Origin: Sphingobium jiangsuense | GTDB lineage: Bacteria; Pseudomonadota; Alphaproteobacteria; Sphingomonadales; Sphingomonadaceae | Length of the DNA: 64,000 nucleotides | NCBI RefSeq assembly: GCF_014196495.1 | Contig: NZ_JACIDT010000003.1 | Location: 124,001-188,000 of the forward strand | Reading direction: 5' to 3' | Part shown: one piece after another, positions 1-8,138 of the stretch | Position numbering within the stretch: position 1 is the first letter of the stretch | Layout: each line of letters opens with the position of its first letter | Notes under the pieces: model-generated | Told to the model about the DNA's origin: nothing | Seen by the model: only the letters and a program-made list of their open reading frames with translations | Database searches by the model: none | Made by a program: the position numbers and the translations under genes

Positions 1-108
1 AAGGGGCTATCATCCCCGGCGAAGCCGGCGCGGCGCGCGCCTCGGCCCGATGCGGGGGATAAGGGGCAGCAGGATCTGTTCGCCGCCGGAGAAGAGAGAG
101 ACGAATGA
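1..108 (+). CDS. xseA: Exodeoxyribonuclease VII large subunit, C-terminal tail (partial)
   Basis: This is the 3' end of the gene for the large subunit of exodeoxyribonuclease VII, which with XseB degrades single-stranded DNA in the cytoplasm. Only the last 35 codons are in the window. They encode a low-complexity Pro/Ala/Arg tail that reaches GQQDLF and stops eight residues later; a GQQDLF-like end is familiar from alphaproteobacterial XseA. The stop overlaps the next start by 4 bases (ATGA), so the two genes are probably cotranscribed. The nuclease domain is outside the window, so the call rests on the tail and on the xseA/DUF2093/M23 gene order. Confidence 0.75.
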   Translation, partial: KGLSSPAKPARRAPRPDAGDKGQQDLFAAGEERDE

Positions 109-332
109 TGTTGATGTCCGGCAAGGACCAGCCCGCGCGGCTGCACTATATGGCCTACAGCTTCCGGGTGCTCAGCCCCGGCGATCATGTGCTGTGCGCG
201 GTGACGGGGCAGAAAATCGCCCTCGACGACCTGCGCTATTGGTCGATCGAGCGGCAGGAGCCCTATGCCAGCGCCGAGGCGTCCACCGCCGCCGAGGTGC
301 GGTGGCGCAAGGAACAGGGGTTGCCGGCCTGA
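105..332 (+). CDS. DUF2093 family protein
   Basis: A 75-residue protein of unknown function. It carries the DUF2093 pattern: GDHVLCAVTG near residue 28, then IALDDLRYWSIERQEPY. The CAVTG..I..LRYW core is the family hallmark. There is no signal peptide or membrane segment, so it should be cytoplasmic. A purine-rich GGAGAAGAGAGAG stretch at 88-100 serves as ribosome-binding site. ATG codons at 105, 108 and 114 are all possible starts; 105 overlaps the xseA stop as ATGA. The M23 peptidase gene follows after 2 bases. The family is largely confined to alphaproteobacteria and I know of no assigned function. Confidence 0.85.
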   Translation: MMLMSGKDQPARLHYMAYSFRVLSPGDHVLCAVTGQKIALDDLRYWSIERQEPYASAEASTAAEVRWRKEQGLPA

Positions 333-334
333 TC

Positions 335-1252
335 GTGCGGGCAGGGCGGCAGGGGCCGGGGGCGCTTTGCCTGCTGGCGCCGGCGTTGATAGTGGCGGGT
401 TGCGTCGCGTCCGATCCGGGCGCGCCTCCTCCGTCGCCGCCGGCCGCGCCGCCCGTGCTTCCCGCCTGCGCCGCGCAGGCGGGCCGGGCCGACGATTTCG
501 TGCTGGTCGGGGAGGCGGTTCAGGGCGGCATGATCCGGGGCATGGCGCCGCGCTGCACGCGCGGCCTGACGCTGGACGGCGCCGCCGTTCCGCTGGCCGA
601 TGACGGCCGCTTCCTCATCGCCTTCGATCGCGATGCCGCCGCCTCGGCGCTGCTGCGCGCGGAGGTGGAAGGCGGCGCGCCGATCGAGCAGAGACTGACG
701 GTGCGGCCGGGCAACTGGCGGATCGAGCGGGTCAATGCTTCCCCCACCGGCGGCGTGCCGAGCGCCGAATTCCTCGAACGGCGCAAGCCGGAGCTGGAGC
801 GGATACGCGCCGCGCGGGCGATGCGGGTGCAGTCGGACGGCTGGCGGCAGGATTTCCGCTGGCCGGTGACGGGGCGCATTTCCGGCCTGTTCGGCGCGCA
901 GCGCATCTATCGCGGCCAGCCGGGCAGCTATCATAGCGGCGTCGATGTCGCGGCGCCGACCGGCACGCCGATCCGCGCGCCCGCCGACGGTGTGGTGGTG
1001 CTGGCCGCGCGGACGCCCTTCACGCTGGAGGGCCATTTGCTGATCATCGATCATGGCATGGGCCTCAGCAGCGCCTTTCTCCATTGCTCCAGCCTCGCGG
1101 TGGCGGAAGGGGAGAGGGTGCGGCAGGGGCAGTTGCTCGGCGCGGTCGGCGCGACCGGACGGGCCAGCGGCCCGCACATGCACTGGGGCATGATGTGGAA
1201 CGGCGCCCGCCTCGACCCGCAGCGCATCGCCGGGGAAATGCCCGCCAATTGA
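335..1252 (+). CDS. M23 family metallopeptidase, predicted lipoprotein
   Basis: Predicted zinc endopeptidase of the lysostaphin/LytM family, which cleaves peptide cross-bridges in peptidoglycan; 305 residues from a GTG start. The GTG at 335 puts a lipoprotein signal (LIVAGC, Cys about residue 23) at the N-terminus; a longer reading of the frame would bury it. The C-terminal third is the peptidase: HSGVD gives His200 and Asp204, and HMHWG gives His281 and His283, matching the HxxxD and HxH zinc ligands of active enzymes. It starts 2 bases after the DUF2093 stop. The middle part (about 30-160) is a divergent N-domain. Expected to act in the periplasm, anchored by lipid. Confidence 0.9.
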   Translation: MRAGRQGPGALCLLAPALIVAGCVASDPGAPPPSPPAAPPVLPACAAQAGRADDFVLVGEAVQGGMIRGMAPRCTRGLTLDGAAVPLADDGRFLIAFDRDAAASALLRAEVEGGAPIEQRLTVRPGNWRIERVNASPTGGVPSAEFLERRKPELERIRAARAMRVQSDGWRQDFRWPVTGRISGLFGAQRIYRGQPGSYHSGVDVAAPTGTPIRAPADGVVVLAARTPFTLEGHLLIIDHGMGLSSAFLHCSSLAVAEGERVRQGQLLGAVGATGRASGPHMHWGMMWNGARLDPQRIAGEMPAN

Positions 1253-1308
1253 GGGGCATGCGGTCCAGCCCTGCCGCCCAGCAAGGCCATGGAAATTTTT
1301 TACAACTC

Positions 1309-1326
1309 TGTGGCCTTTTAGCCACA
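1309..1326. promoter_or_regulatory. Perfect 6-bp inverted repeat upstream of the TonB receptor
   Basis: TGTGGCCTTTTAGCCACA has 6-base arms around a 6-base centre. It lies in an unusually A/T-rich part of the 288-base gap between the M23 gene and the TonB receptor. No T-run follows on either strand, so it does not look like an intrinsic terminator. A related palindrome lies upstream of clpB (7166-7183). It may be an operator or simply a small hairpin. The rest of the gap (1253-1540) holds no convincing gene. Confidence 0.35.
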
Positions 1327-1540
1327 AGGGCGGATCAAAATGAACGCAGTCCGTCTCACTACCCCTTTACAGATCAGGGGGATGAACGCCTAATGAACGA
1401 CAGTGATACGAAGGGCCTGTCGCTGTCGGGCACTTTTCGGCTCTTCATTGCAAGATGACGGGTTGAAACGGCTTTTCGTATCCTTGTGAAGCAAAGGGGG
1501 TGGTGTCTATCCGCTCCCGTCCAGAGCAAGGGACTGGAAA

Positions 1541-4438
1541 GTGAAGAAAATCGATATTGCAGCTCGGCTGCGTTGCGGAGTCGCGCCTGTCATCCTGGCG
1601 TCGGCGATGCTCTCCCCTTCCATCGCGATCGCCCAGGACGAACCGCAAGGCGCGGATCCGGGTGTGGAACAGGTGATCGTTGTCACCGGCTCGCGCATTG
1701 CGCGGCCGGATCTTACGTCCAACTCGCCCATCTCGATCGTGTCGGCGGAATCGATCAACCGCTCCGGCGCGGCGTCGGTCGAGGACGTGCTGCGCGACAT
1801 TCCGCAGGCCGTGCCCGGCATCGGCGGCCAGACTAACAACGGCAACCCCGGCGTCGCGACGATCGACCTGCGCAACCTGACCGAACAGCGGACGCTGGTG
1901 CTGGTCGACGGCAAGCGCTTCACCCCCTATGACAAGGACGGCATCGTCGACGTCAACATGATCCCGACCGCCCTCATCAAGCGGGTCGATGTCGTGACCG
2001 GCGGCGCTTCGGCGGTCTATGGTTCCGATGCGGTTGCGGGCGTCGTCAACTTCATTCTGGACGACGAATTCAGCGGCTTCAAGGCGGACGCGCAATATGG
2101 CCTCACCAGCCGGGGCGACGCGCGGACCTTCGACGGCAGCCTCACCTATGGCACCAGCTTTTCCGAAGGGCGCGGCCATTTTATCGTGAACGGCGGCTAT
2201 ACGAAGCAGAAGGCGCTATATCAGGGCCGCCGCAGCTTTTCCGAATTCGCCCTCGGCCAGGCCGACCTCCAGCCGTCGGGCAGCCTGACGGACACGCCTG
2301 GCAATATCGCCGACACTTTCCCGACCATCTGCTCGCAGGCGGATATCGATGACGGCAATTGCTATGCCCAGTTCTCGCCCAATGGCGACCTCGGGCCGGT
2401 GGCGGGGTCATTCAACTTCAACCCCTACAACCTGTTCCAGGTGCCGCAGGAGCGCTATCAGGCGCATGCGCTGTTCAAATATGAATTTTCCGATGCGGTG
2501 ACCTTCTTCGGCCGCGCCTCCTATGTCGACACCAAGGTGCAGACCATATTGGCGCCGTCCGGCACCTTTTTCTATCCGTTCACGATCAACCTCGACAACC
2601 CGTTCCTGTCCGATCAGGCGCGCGGCGTGCTGGGACCGCTGGATACCGATGGCGACGGCAATGTGGACGTCGCGTTCGGCCGCCGCACCACCGAGATCGG
2701 CACGCGCGATTCCATCTATCGCAACAAGCTGATGCAGTTCGTCGGCGGTTTCCGGGGCGATCTGGGCGGCGGGCTCAACTATGAGGTCTTCGCGCAATAT
2801 GGCCAGGTCAAGCGCCGCCAGCAATATCTGAACGATATCGATTTCGCCAAGACCCAGCAGGGCATGCTGGTGCGCAGCGTTGGCGGCGTGCCGACCTGCA
2901 TCGATCCCAGCAACGGCTGCGTTCCGGTCAACCTGTTCGGCGCCGGCAATCTGACGCCCGAGATGGGGGATTTCATCCGCCTCGATCTCGAAGCGAACGA
3001 CAAGACCACGCAGTTCGTGACCGGCGCGTCGCTGGCGGGCGAGATGTTCACCCTGCCGACCGCCTCGACCGCCGCCGGCTTCGCGGTGGGCGTGGAATAT
3101 CGCCGGGAAAAGAGCATTTCGCGGCCCGACGCGAACCTGATCGCGGGCAATGCGCCCGGCTTCGGCTCGCAATCGCCGGTCGACGCGAAATATAATGTGA
3201 AGGAAGTCTATGCCGAGGTCAGCATCCCGCTGCTCGAAGGCGTGGCCTTCGCCGAGTCGCTGGTGTTCGAAGGCGGCCTGCGCTACTCCAAATATTCCAG
3301 CACCGTCGACAATCTGGTGACCGGCGGCAGCTTCGGCAACGGCTTCTCCAACTGGACCTACAAGGCCGGCGGCGAGTGGATGCCGGTGGAGGGCTTCCGC
3401 GTTCGCGGCCTGTACCAGCGCGCCGTCCGCGCACCCAATCTGGGCGAACTGGGCGAGCCCCGCACGCCGGGCACGGGCGATCTGGAAACCGATCCCTGCG
3501 CGGGCGCCAATCCGGTCGGCAATGCCGCGCTGACGCAGCTCTGCTACGACACCGGCGTTCCGGCGGGCCGCATCGGCACCGTCAACGGGCCGATCGCGGG
3601 CCAGATCAACAATTATTCCGGCGGCAACCCCACGCTGACGCCGGAAAAGTCGGACACCTACAGCATCGGCTTCGTCGTGCAGCCGCGCCAGCTGCCCGGC
3701 TTCAGCGCGTCGGTCGACTATTTCAACATCAAGGTGAAGAATGCGATCACCCAGTTCTCCGAACAGGTGATCGTCGATGCCTGTTATGAGCAGGAGATGG
3801 ACCCCAACGGCTTCTTCTGCCAGCTCATCAACCGCAATCCGCTGAACGGTTCGCTCAGCGGCGGCACGGAAACGGGCGTCGACGCCAGCACGCTGAACGC
3901 GGCCTCGCTGAAGCGGACCGGCATCGACTTCGCGGCGGCCTATCAGTTCACCGTCGGCCAGGATGTCCGCCTGCAATTCGGCATCAACGCGACGCGGACG
4001 ATCAAGGCGGTCGATCAGCCTGCGGACATCTTCCCGTCCTATGACTGCGTCGGGCTGGTCGGCAAGACCTGCCTGCGCCCGCAGCCCAAATGGCAGTTCA
4101 TCCAGAACAGCCAACTCGATTACGGCCCACTCAGCGTGCTGCTGCGCTGGCGCTATATCGGCAAGCTGACGAAGGACGACATCGTGCTGAACGGCGCCGA
4201 CCCGGCCGATTATGTGGTCCCGGTCATCAAGGCGCGCAGCTATTTCGACCTCAGCAGCACCTTCGATATCGAGGGCGGTTTCCAGCTTCGCGGCGGGATC
4301 AACAATCTGTTCGACAAGAAGCCGCCGATCGTCGGCAACGACTATGGCGGCACGGCGGAGAACAGCGGCAACACCTTCCCCGCCACCTATGATCCGCTGG
4401 GTCGGTATTTCTTCATCGGCGCATCGGTCAAATTCTGA
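1541..4438 (+). CDS. TonB-dependent outer-membrane receptor
   Basis: A 965-residue TonB-dependent receptor: a 22-strand outer-membrane barrel with an N-terminal plug that imports a nutrient using energy from TonB-ExbB-ExbD. The GTG start gives a signal peptide cleaved after about residue 31 (SIAIA). A TonB-box-like EQVIVVTGSR follows, then the plug domain (roughly 50-165) with VLVDGKR and GASAVYGSDAVAGVVN, then the barrel. It ends DPLGRYFFIGASVKF, with the aromatic terminal Phe needed for barrel assembly. Size and style resemble the many sphingomonad receptors of unknown substrate; nothing nearby (no siderophore or sugar genes) identifies the ligand. It is monocistronic, with a strong terminator 16 bases after the stop. 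Confidence 0.95.
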   Translation: MKKIDIAARLRCGVAPVILASAMLSPSIAIAQDEPQGADPGVEQVIVVTGSRIARPDLTSNSPISIVSAESINRSGAASVEDVLRDIPQAVPGIGGQTNNGNPGVATIDLRNLTEQRTLVLVDGKRFTPYDKDGIVDVNMIPTALIKRVDVVTGGASAVYGSDAVAGVVNFILDDEFSGFKADAQYGLTSRGDARTFDGSLTYGTSFSEGRGHFIVNGGYTKQKALYQGRRSFSEFALGQADLQPSGSLTDTPGNIADTFPTICSQADIDDGNCYAQFSPNGDLGPVAGSFNFNPYNLFQVPQERYQAHALFKYEFSDAVTFFGRASYVDTKVQTILAPSGTFFYPFTINLDNPFLSDQARGVLGPLDTDGDGNVDVAFGRRTTEIGTRDSIYRNKLMQFVGGFRGDLGGGLNYEVFAQYGQVKRRQQYLNDIDFAKTQQGMLVRSVGGVPTCIDPSNGCVPVNLFGAGNLTPEMGDFIRLDLEANDKTTQFVTGASLAGEMFTLPTASTAAGFAVGVEYRREKSISRPDANLIAGNAPGFGSQSPVDAKYNVKEVYAEVSIPLLEGVAFAESLVFEGGLRYSKYSSTVDNLVTGGSFGNGFSNWTYKAGGEWMPVEGFRVRGLYQRAVRAPNLGELGEPRTPGTGDLETDPCAGANPVGNAALTQLCYDTGVPAGRIGTVNGPIAGQINNYSGGNPTLTPEKSDTYSIGFVVQPRQLPGFSASVDYFNIKVKNAITQFSEQVIVDACYEQEMDPNGFFCQLINRNPLNGSLSGGTETGVDASTLNAASLKRTGIDFAAAYQFTVGQDVRLQFGINATRTIKAVDQPADIFPSYDCVGLVGKTCLRPQPKWQFIQNSQLDYGPLSVLLRWRYIGKLTKDDIVLNGADPADYVVPVIKARSYFDLSSTFDIEGGFQLRGGINNLFDKKPPIVGNDYGGTAENSGNTFPATYDPLGRYFFIGASVKF

Positions 4439-4453
4439 CCGGTTCCCAATCTG

Positions 4454-4487
4454 AAACGGGGCAGCGCACTATCCGCTGCCCCGTTTT
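4454..4487 (+). terminator. Rho-independent terminator after the TonB receptor
   Basis: A perfect 13-base inverted repeat: AAACGGGGCAGCG (4454-4466) and its complement (4474-4486) around a 7-base loop, running into GTTTTCTTT. It stands between the convergent TonB receptor and clpB genes. The T-run favours the plus strand, but the A residues at the base of the stem could also give weak termination for clpB. Confidence 0.9.
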
Positions 4488-4551
4488 CTTTGGTGGTTAT
4501 GAGTTCTGGGCGAATGGAGGCGGGGACGTCTGCCCCACCGCAACAGGCCGA

Positions 4552-7131
4552 TTATTCCACCGCCAGCGCCAGTTGCCCGTCCCCTTCGCCGACCTTCACC
4601 GTCGATCCATCGGGCACCTGTCCCGACAGGATCATCTCGGCGAGCGGGTCCTGCAGATATTTCTGCACCGCGCGCTTCAGCGGCCGGGCGCCATAGACCG
4701 GGTCGTAGCCCACCCGGCCCAGCCACGCCCGCGCGCCCTCGGTCAGGTCCAGCTTCACCTTGCGGTCCTTCAGCAGCCTGGCGACGCGGCCGACCTGAAT
4801 GTCGACGATCGGCGCCATATGCTCCACGCCCAGGCGATGGAACAGGATGATCTCATCAAGCCGGTTCAGGAATTCGGGGCGGAAGTGCGAGCGCACCACG
4901 TCCATCACCTGCGGCTCGACATCCTCGACCTTCTGCCCGTCGGCCATGTTGGCGAGATACTGGCTGCCGAGGTTTGACGTCAACACGATGATCGTGTTCG
5001 AAAAATCGACCGTGCGGCCCTGCCCGTCGGTCAGGCGGCCGTCGTCCAGCACCTGCAACAGCACGTTGAACACGTCGCTGTGCGCCTTTTCCACCTCGTC
5101 GAACAGCACGACCTGATAGGGCCGCCGCCGCACCGCCTCGGTCAGGACGCCGCCTTCCTCATAGCCGACATAGCCCGGAGGCGCGCCGATCAGCCGGGCG
5201 ACACTGTGCTTCTCCATGAATTCGCTCATGTCGATGCGCACCATCGCATTGTCGTCGTCGAACAGGAAGCCGGCGAGCGCCTTGGTCAGCTCCGTCTTGC
5301 CGACGCCGGTGGGGCCGAGGAACAGGAAGCTGCCCAGCGGCCGGTTCGGATCCTGCAAGCCCGCGCGGCTGCGGCGCACGGCGGTGGAGACGGCGCGCAC
5401 CGCCTGCTCCTGCCCGATGACGCGCTTGCCCAGTTCCTGCTCCATGTGCAGCAGCTTCTCGCGCTCGCCTTCCATCATCTTGTCGACGGGAATGCCGGTC
5501 CAGCGCGAGACGACCGAGGCGATGTCCTCGGCGGTCACTTCCTCGCGCAGCATCGCGCTTTGCGTCGCGCCCTGCGCTTCGGCAAGCTGGCGCTCCAGGT
5601 CGGGGATGCGGCCATAGGCCAGCTCGCCCGCCTTGGCGAGGTCGCCTGCGCGCTGCGCCTGATCCAGCTCGGCGCGCGCTTGGTCCAGCGCTTCCTTCAG
5701 CTTCGCCTCGCCCGCGATCTTCTCCTTGTCCGCCTGCCATTTCTGCGTGAGTTCGGAGCTTTGCTGTTCGAGGTTCGCCAGATCCTCCTCCAGCGCGGCG
5801 AGGCGATCCTTCGACGCCTGATCGCTTTCCTTCTTCAGTGCCTCGCGCTCGATCTTGAGCTGGATGATGCGCCGGTCGAGATTTTCGATCTCCTCCGGCT
5901 TGCTCTCCACCTCCATGCGCAGGCGGCTGGCGGCCTCGTCCATCAGGTCGATCGCCTTGTCCGGCAGGAAACGGTCGGTGATATAGCGGTTGGAGAGGGT
6001 CGCCGCCGAGACGATCGCCCCGTCGGTGATCCGCACGCCATGGTGCAGCTCGTACTTCTCCTTGATGCCGCGCAGGATCGAGATGGTGTCCTCGACCGTG
6101 GGCTCGCCGACGAACACCGGCTGGAAGCGGCGTTGCAGCGCCGCGTCCTTCTCGACATATTTCTGATATTCGTCGAGCGTGGTCGCGCCGATGCAATGCA
6201 GCTCGCCGCGCGCCAGCGCCGGTTTCAGCAGGTTGCCCGCGTCCATCGCGCCTTCGGATTTGCCCGCGCCGATCAGCGTGTGCATCTCGTCGATGAAGAG
6301 GATGATGTGGCCTTCCGCGCCCTTCACCTCGTCGAGCACGCCCTTCAGGCGCTCCTCGAACTCGCCGCGATATTTGGCGCCCGCGATCAGGCTGCCCATG
6401 TCGAGCGCCATCAGCGTGCGGTCCTTCAGCGTATCGGGCACGTCGCCATGGGAAATGCGCAGCGCCAGCCCTTCGGCGATGGCGGTTTTGCCGACGCCGG
6501 GTTCGCCGATCAGCACCGGGTTGTTCTTGGTGCGGCGGGCGAGGATCTGGATGGTGCGGCGGATTTCCTCGTCGCGGCCGATCACCGGATCGAGCTTGCC
6601 CGCACGGGCGTCGGCGGTGAGGTCGCGCGCGAATTTCTTGAGCGCGTCATAGCGATCCTCCGCCGTCGCGGTGTCGGCGGTGCGCCCGCCGCGCAGGCTG
6701 TTGATCGCGCCGTTCAGCGCCTCGGCCCGCACGCCCGCATTGGCGAGCGCCTTGCCCGCCGCGGTGGTGGAGGCGAGGGTGAGGGCGAGCAGCAGCCGCT
6801 CCACGGTGACGAAGCTGTCGCCCGCCTTCTGCGCGATCTGCTCGGCGGAATCGAGCAGGCGCACCGCGTCATTGTCGAGGCCGGGCGAGCTTTGCGCGCC
6901 GGAGCCGGACACGGCGGGGATTTTGGCCAGCGCGGCGTCGGCTTCCCGCGTCGCGGCGGCGGCATCGCCCCCGGCCGCCTTGATGAGGCCGGCCGCCATG
7001 CCCTCACTGTCCTCCAGCAAGGCCTTGAGGATATGGTCGGGGCTGATCCGCTGATGGTTCATGCGGATGGCGACGGTTTGCGCCGACTGGAGAAAACCCT
7101 TGGCGCGATCGGTGAATTTTTCGAGGTTCAT
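4552..7131 (-). CDS. clpB: ATP-dependent disaggregase ClpB
   Basis: Hexameric AAA+ chaperone that extracts polypeptides from heat-induced aggregates together with DnaK; cytoplasmic. 859 residues, the usual ClpB length. In order: Clp N-domain (1-145), NBD1 with Walker A GEPGVGKT (about 205) and Walker [15 protein letters not shown], the long coiled-coil M-domain (about 405-530, rich in E/K/L/R) that distinguishes ClpB from ClpA and ClpC, then NBD2 with Walker A GPTGVGKT (about 605) and [11 protein letters not shown]. The C-terminus lacks the ClpP-binding IGF/IGL loop. Heat-shock (RpoH) control is expected for the family; the upstream region has a CTTG..CCACAT arrangement on the minus strand, but I cannot prove a promoter. 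Confidence 0.98.
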   Translation of the reverse strand: MNLEKFTDRAKGFLQSAQTVAIRMNHQRISPDHILKALLEDSEGMAAGLIKAAGGDAAAATREADAALAKIPAVSGSGAQSSPGLDNDAVRLLDSAEQIAQKAGDSFVTVERLLLALTLASTTAAGKALANAGVRAEALNGAINSLRGGRTADTATAEDRYDALKKFARDLTADARAGKLDPVIGRDEEIRRTIQILARRTKNNPVLIGEPGVGKTAIAEGLALRISHGDVPDTLKDRTLMALDMGSLIAGAKYRGEFEERLKGVLDEVKGAEGHIILFIDEMHTLIGAGKSEGAMDAGNLLKPALARGELHCIGATTLDEYQKYVEKDAALQRRFQPVFVGEPTVEDTISILRGIKEKYELHHGVRITDGAIVSAATLSNRYITDRFLPDKAIDLMDEAASRLRMEVESKPEEIENLDRRIIQLKIEREALKKESDQASKDRLAALEEDLANLEQQSSELTQKWQADKEKIAGEAKLKEALDQARAELDQAQRAGDLAKAGELAYGRIPDLERQLAEAQGATQSAMLREEVTAEDIASVVSRWTGIPVDKMMEGEREKLLHMEQELGKRVIGQEQAVRAVSTAVRRSRAGLQDPNRPLGSFLFLGPTGVGKTELTKALAGFLFDDDNAMVRIDMSEFMEKHSVARLIGAPPGYVGYEEGGVLTEAVRRRPYQVVLFDEVEKAHSDVFNVLLQVLDDGRLTDGQGRTVDFSNTIIVLTSNLGSQYLANMADGQKVEDVEPQVMDVVRSHFRPEFLNRLDEIILFHRLGVEHMAPIVDIQVGRVARLLKDRKVKLDLTEGARAWLGRVGYDPVYGARPLKRAVQKYLQDPLAEMILSGQVPDGSTVKVGEGDGQLALAVE

Positions 7132-7165
7132 GCGATTGCCCTGTTCCTTTCGACATCAAAGGTAA

Positions 7166-7183
7166 TGTGGCAATTTTACCACA
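7166..7183. promoter_or_regulatory. Inverted repeat TGTGG-N8-CCACA upstream of clpB
   Basis: TGTGGCAATTTTACCACA lies 34 bases upstream of the clpB start, in the A/T-rich part of a GC-rich region. On the minus strand it overlaps a possible heat-shock-type promoter (CTTGTG, then CCACATTA 11 bases later), although that spacing is short for RpoH. It matches the palindrome at 1309-1326 at 14 of 18 positions. Confidence 0.35.
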
Positions 7184-7295
7184 CAAGGGGAGCACCCGAT
7201 TTTCTTCCCGATATCGCCCTGCACATGGTCCGGGCCGGACCTCTCCTTAACTCCCCAAACCCTCTCTTCGTTTCGAACCGTTCCCGCCGCGCCGT

Positions 7296-7730
7296 TCAGC
7301 GCCGCAGGGGGGCGGCGTCCTTTTCCTCCGGCAGCGCCGCCGCGAAGCCGTGCATCCGCCGCGCCCATTGCAGGCCGATGACCGCGCCCTTGGTCGGCTG
7401 GATCATCGCCACCGCCAGCAGCAGCGCCATCACCGGCCAGATGATGCTCTGCCATAGCAGGGGGATGTCGAACGCGTGATTGACCTCGATCATCACCGGC
7501 ACGAGAATATGGCCCAGCAGCAGGATGACGATATAGGCTGGGAAATCGTCGGCCTCATGCCCGTCCAGCGCCTCGCCGCACCCGGCGCAGCTTTTCGCCG
7601 GCTTCAGGAAGCGCGCGAACAGCGGCCCCTTCTCGCAGGCGGGGCATTTGCCGCGCAGGCCGGACAGGATCGCCGGGCGCAGCGGGCGGGTGGTGTCGTC
7701 GTGGTTGTGGGATAGAGGCTGTTCCGTCAT
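7296..7730 (-). CDS. DUF983 family membrane protein
   Basis: A 144-residue protein of the DUF983 family, unknown function. It has a zinc-ribbon-like N-terminal half with two CxxC pairs (KCPACEKGPLF and CAGCGE, residues about 28-55). Two hydrophobic helices follow, YIVILLLGHILVPVMI and IIWPVMALLLAVAMI, and then a cytoplasmic tail. The ATG at 7730 was chosen because the downstream sequence matches the family start; the frame runs further upstream into repeat DNA. Members often sit near cytochrome oxidase genes in alphaproteobacteria; here the neighbour is clpB, so context does not help. Confidence 0.85.
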   Translation of the reverse strand: MTEQPLSHNHDDTTRPLRPAILSGLRGKCPACEKGPLFARFLKPAKSCAGCGEALDGHEADDFPAYIVILLLGHILVPVMIEVNHAFDIPLLWQSIIWPVMALLLAVAMIQPTKGAVIGLQWARRMHGFAAALPEEKDAAPLRR

Positions 7731-7833
7731 GTCCGTGCATGTAGGATGGGAGGACGTCCGGCGCAATCGGCTTGCGTCCTGTTGAGGCGCTAAGTGGCGG
7801 ATCGGGGTGGAGGAAGGCGGGTTTTTGCCGTCA

Positions 7834-7902
7834 CCCCAGCGCAGGCTGGGGGCGCAGGCGATGTCACGCGCCGCCTTCCCAGATGCCAGCCTGCGCTGGC
7901 AT
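7834..7902 (+). repeat. Double-hairpin interspersed repeat, copy 1
   Basis: Two related palindromes, CCCCAGCGCAGGCTGGGG (7834-7851) and ATGCCAGCCTGCGCTGGCAT (7883-7902), separated by 31 bases. The core of the second is the reverse complement of the core of the first, giving a REP/BIME-like unit. Three more copies in the same orientation lie at 11587, 48511 and 55940. This one lies in the 408-base gap between the divergent DUF983 and pabB genes (7731-8138), which otherwise holds only the inverted repeat at 7925-8046. Confidence 0.85.
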
Positions 7903-7924
7903 GACGCAGGGAGCAAATAAGTTC

Positions 7925-8046
7925 ACGCGGAGGCGCGGAGACGGGGAGAGGGATCGAGCCGCAGGCTCCTTGTGCCCGTTTCGCCTCGGCCCTGCCGCCC
8001 GCATGAGGAACAATGCTTCGCGAGCCTTATCTCCACGCCTCCGCGT
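7925..8046. repeat. Long-spaced inverted repeat
   Basis: ACGCGGAGGCGCGGAGA at 7925-7941 pairs with TCTCCACGCCTCCGCGT at 8030-8046 (16 of 17 positions) around an 88-base interior without a credible gene. It occupies the rest of the gap upstream of pabB, next to the double-hairpin repeat. It looks like a small non-coding repetitive element rather than an operator. Whether it occurs elsewhere in the genome cannot be seen here. Confidence 0.6.
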
Positions 8047-8138
8047 AATCATCTCTGCCTGGCTGGCCGCGTCGGCTTCGGCCCCATAGCCCCAACAAAA
8101 AAGTGGCCCTTGGCGCGGCTTGCTGCGATAGGGCGGCC

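Noticed and set aside
50..334. A longer version of the M23 peptidase beginning near position 50
   Set aside because: It would overlap the DUF2093 gene throughout and bury the lipoprotein signal that begins at the GTG at 335.
5080..7479. Very long open frames antisense to clpB, to the TonB receptor (2408-4114), the transglycosylase (13627-15825), uvrD (29817-32264) and folC (36479-39088)
   Set aside because: In high-GC DNA with G/C in third codon positions the antisense frames stay open by composition. The translations are Arg/Gly/Ala/His-rich without recognisable domains, while the opposite strand encodes well-known proteins.
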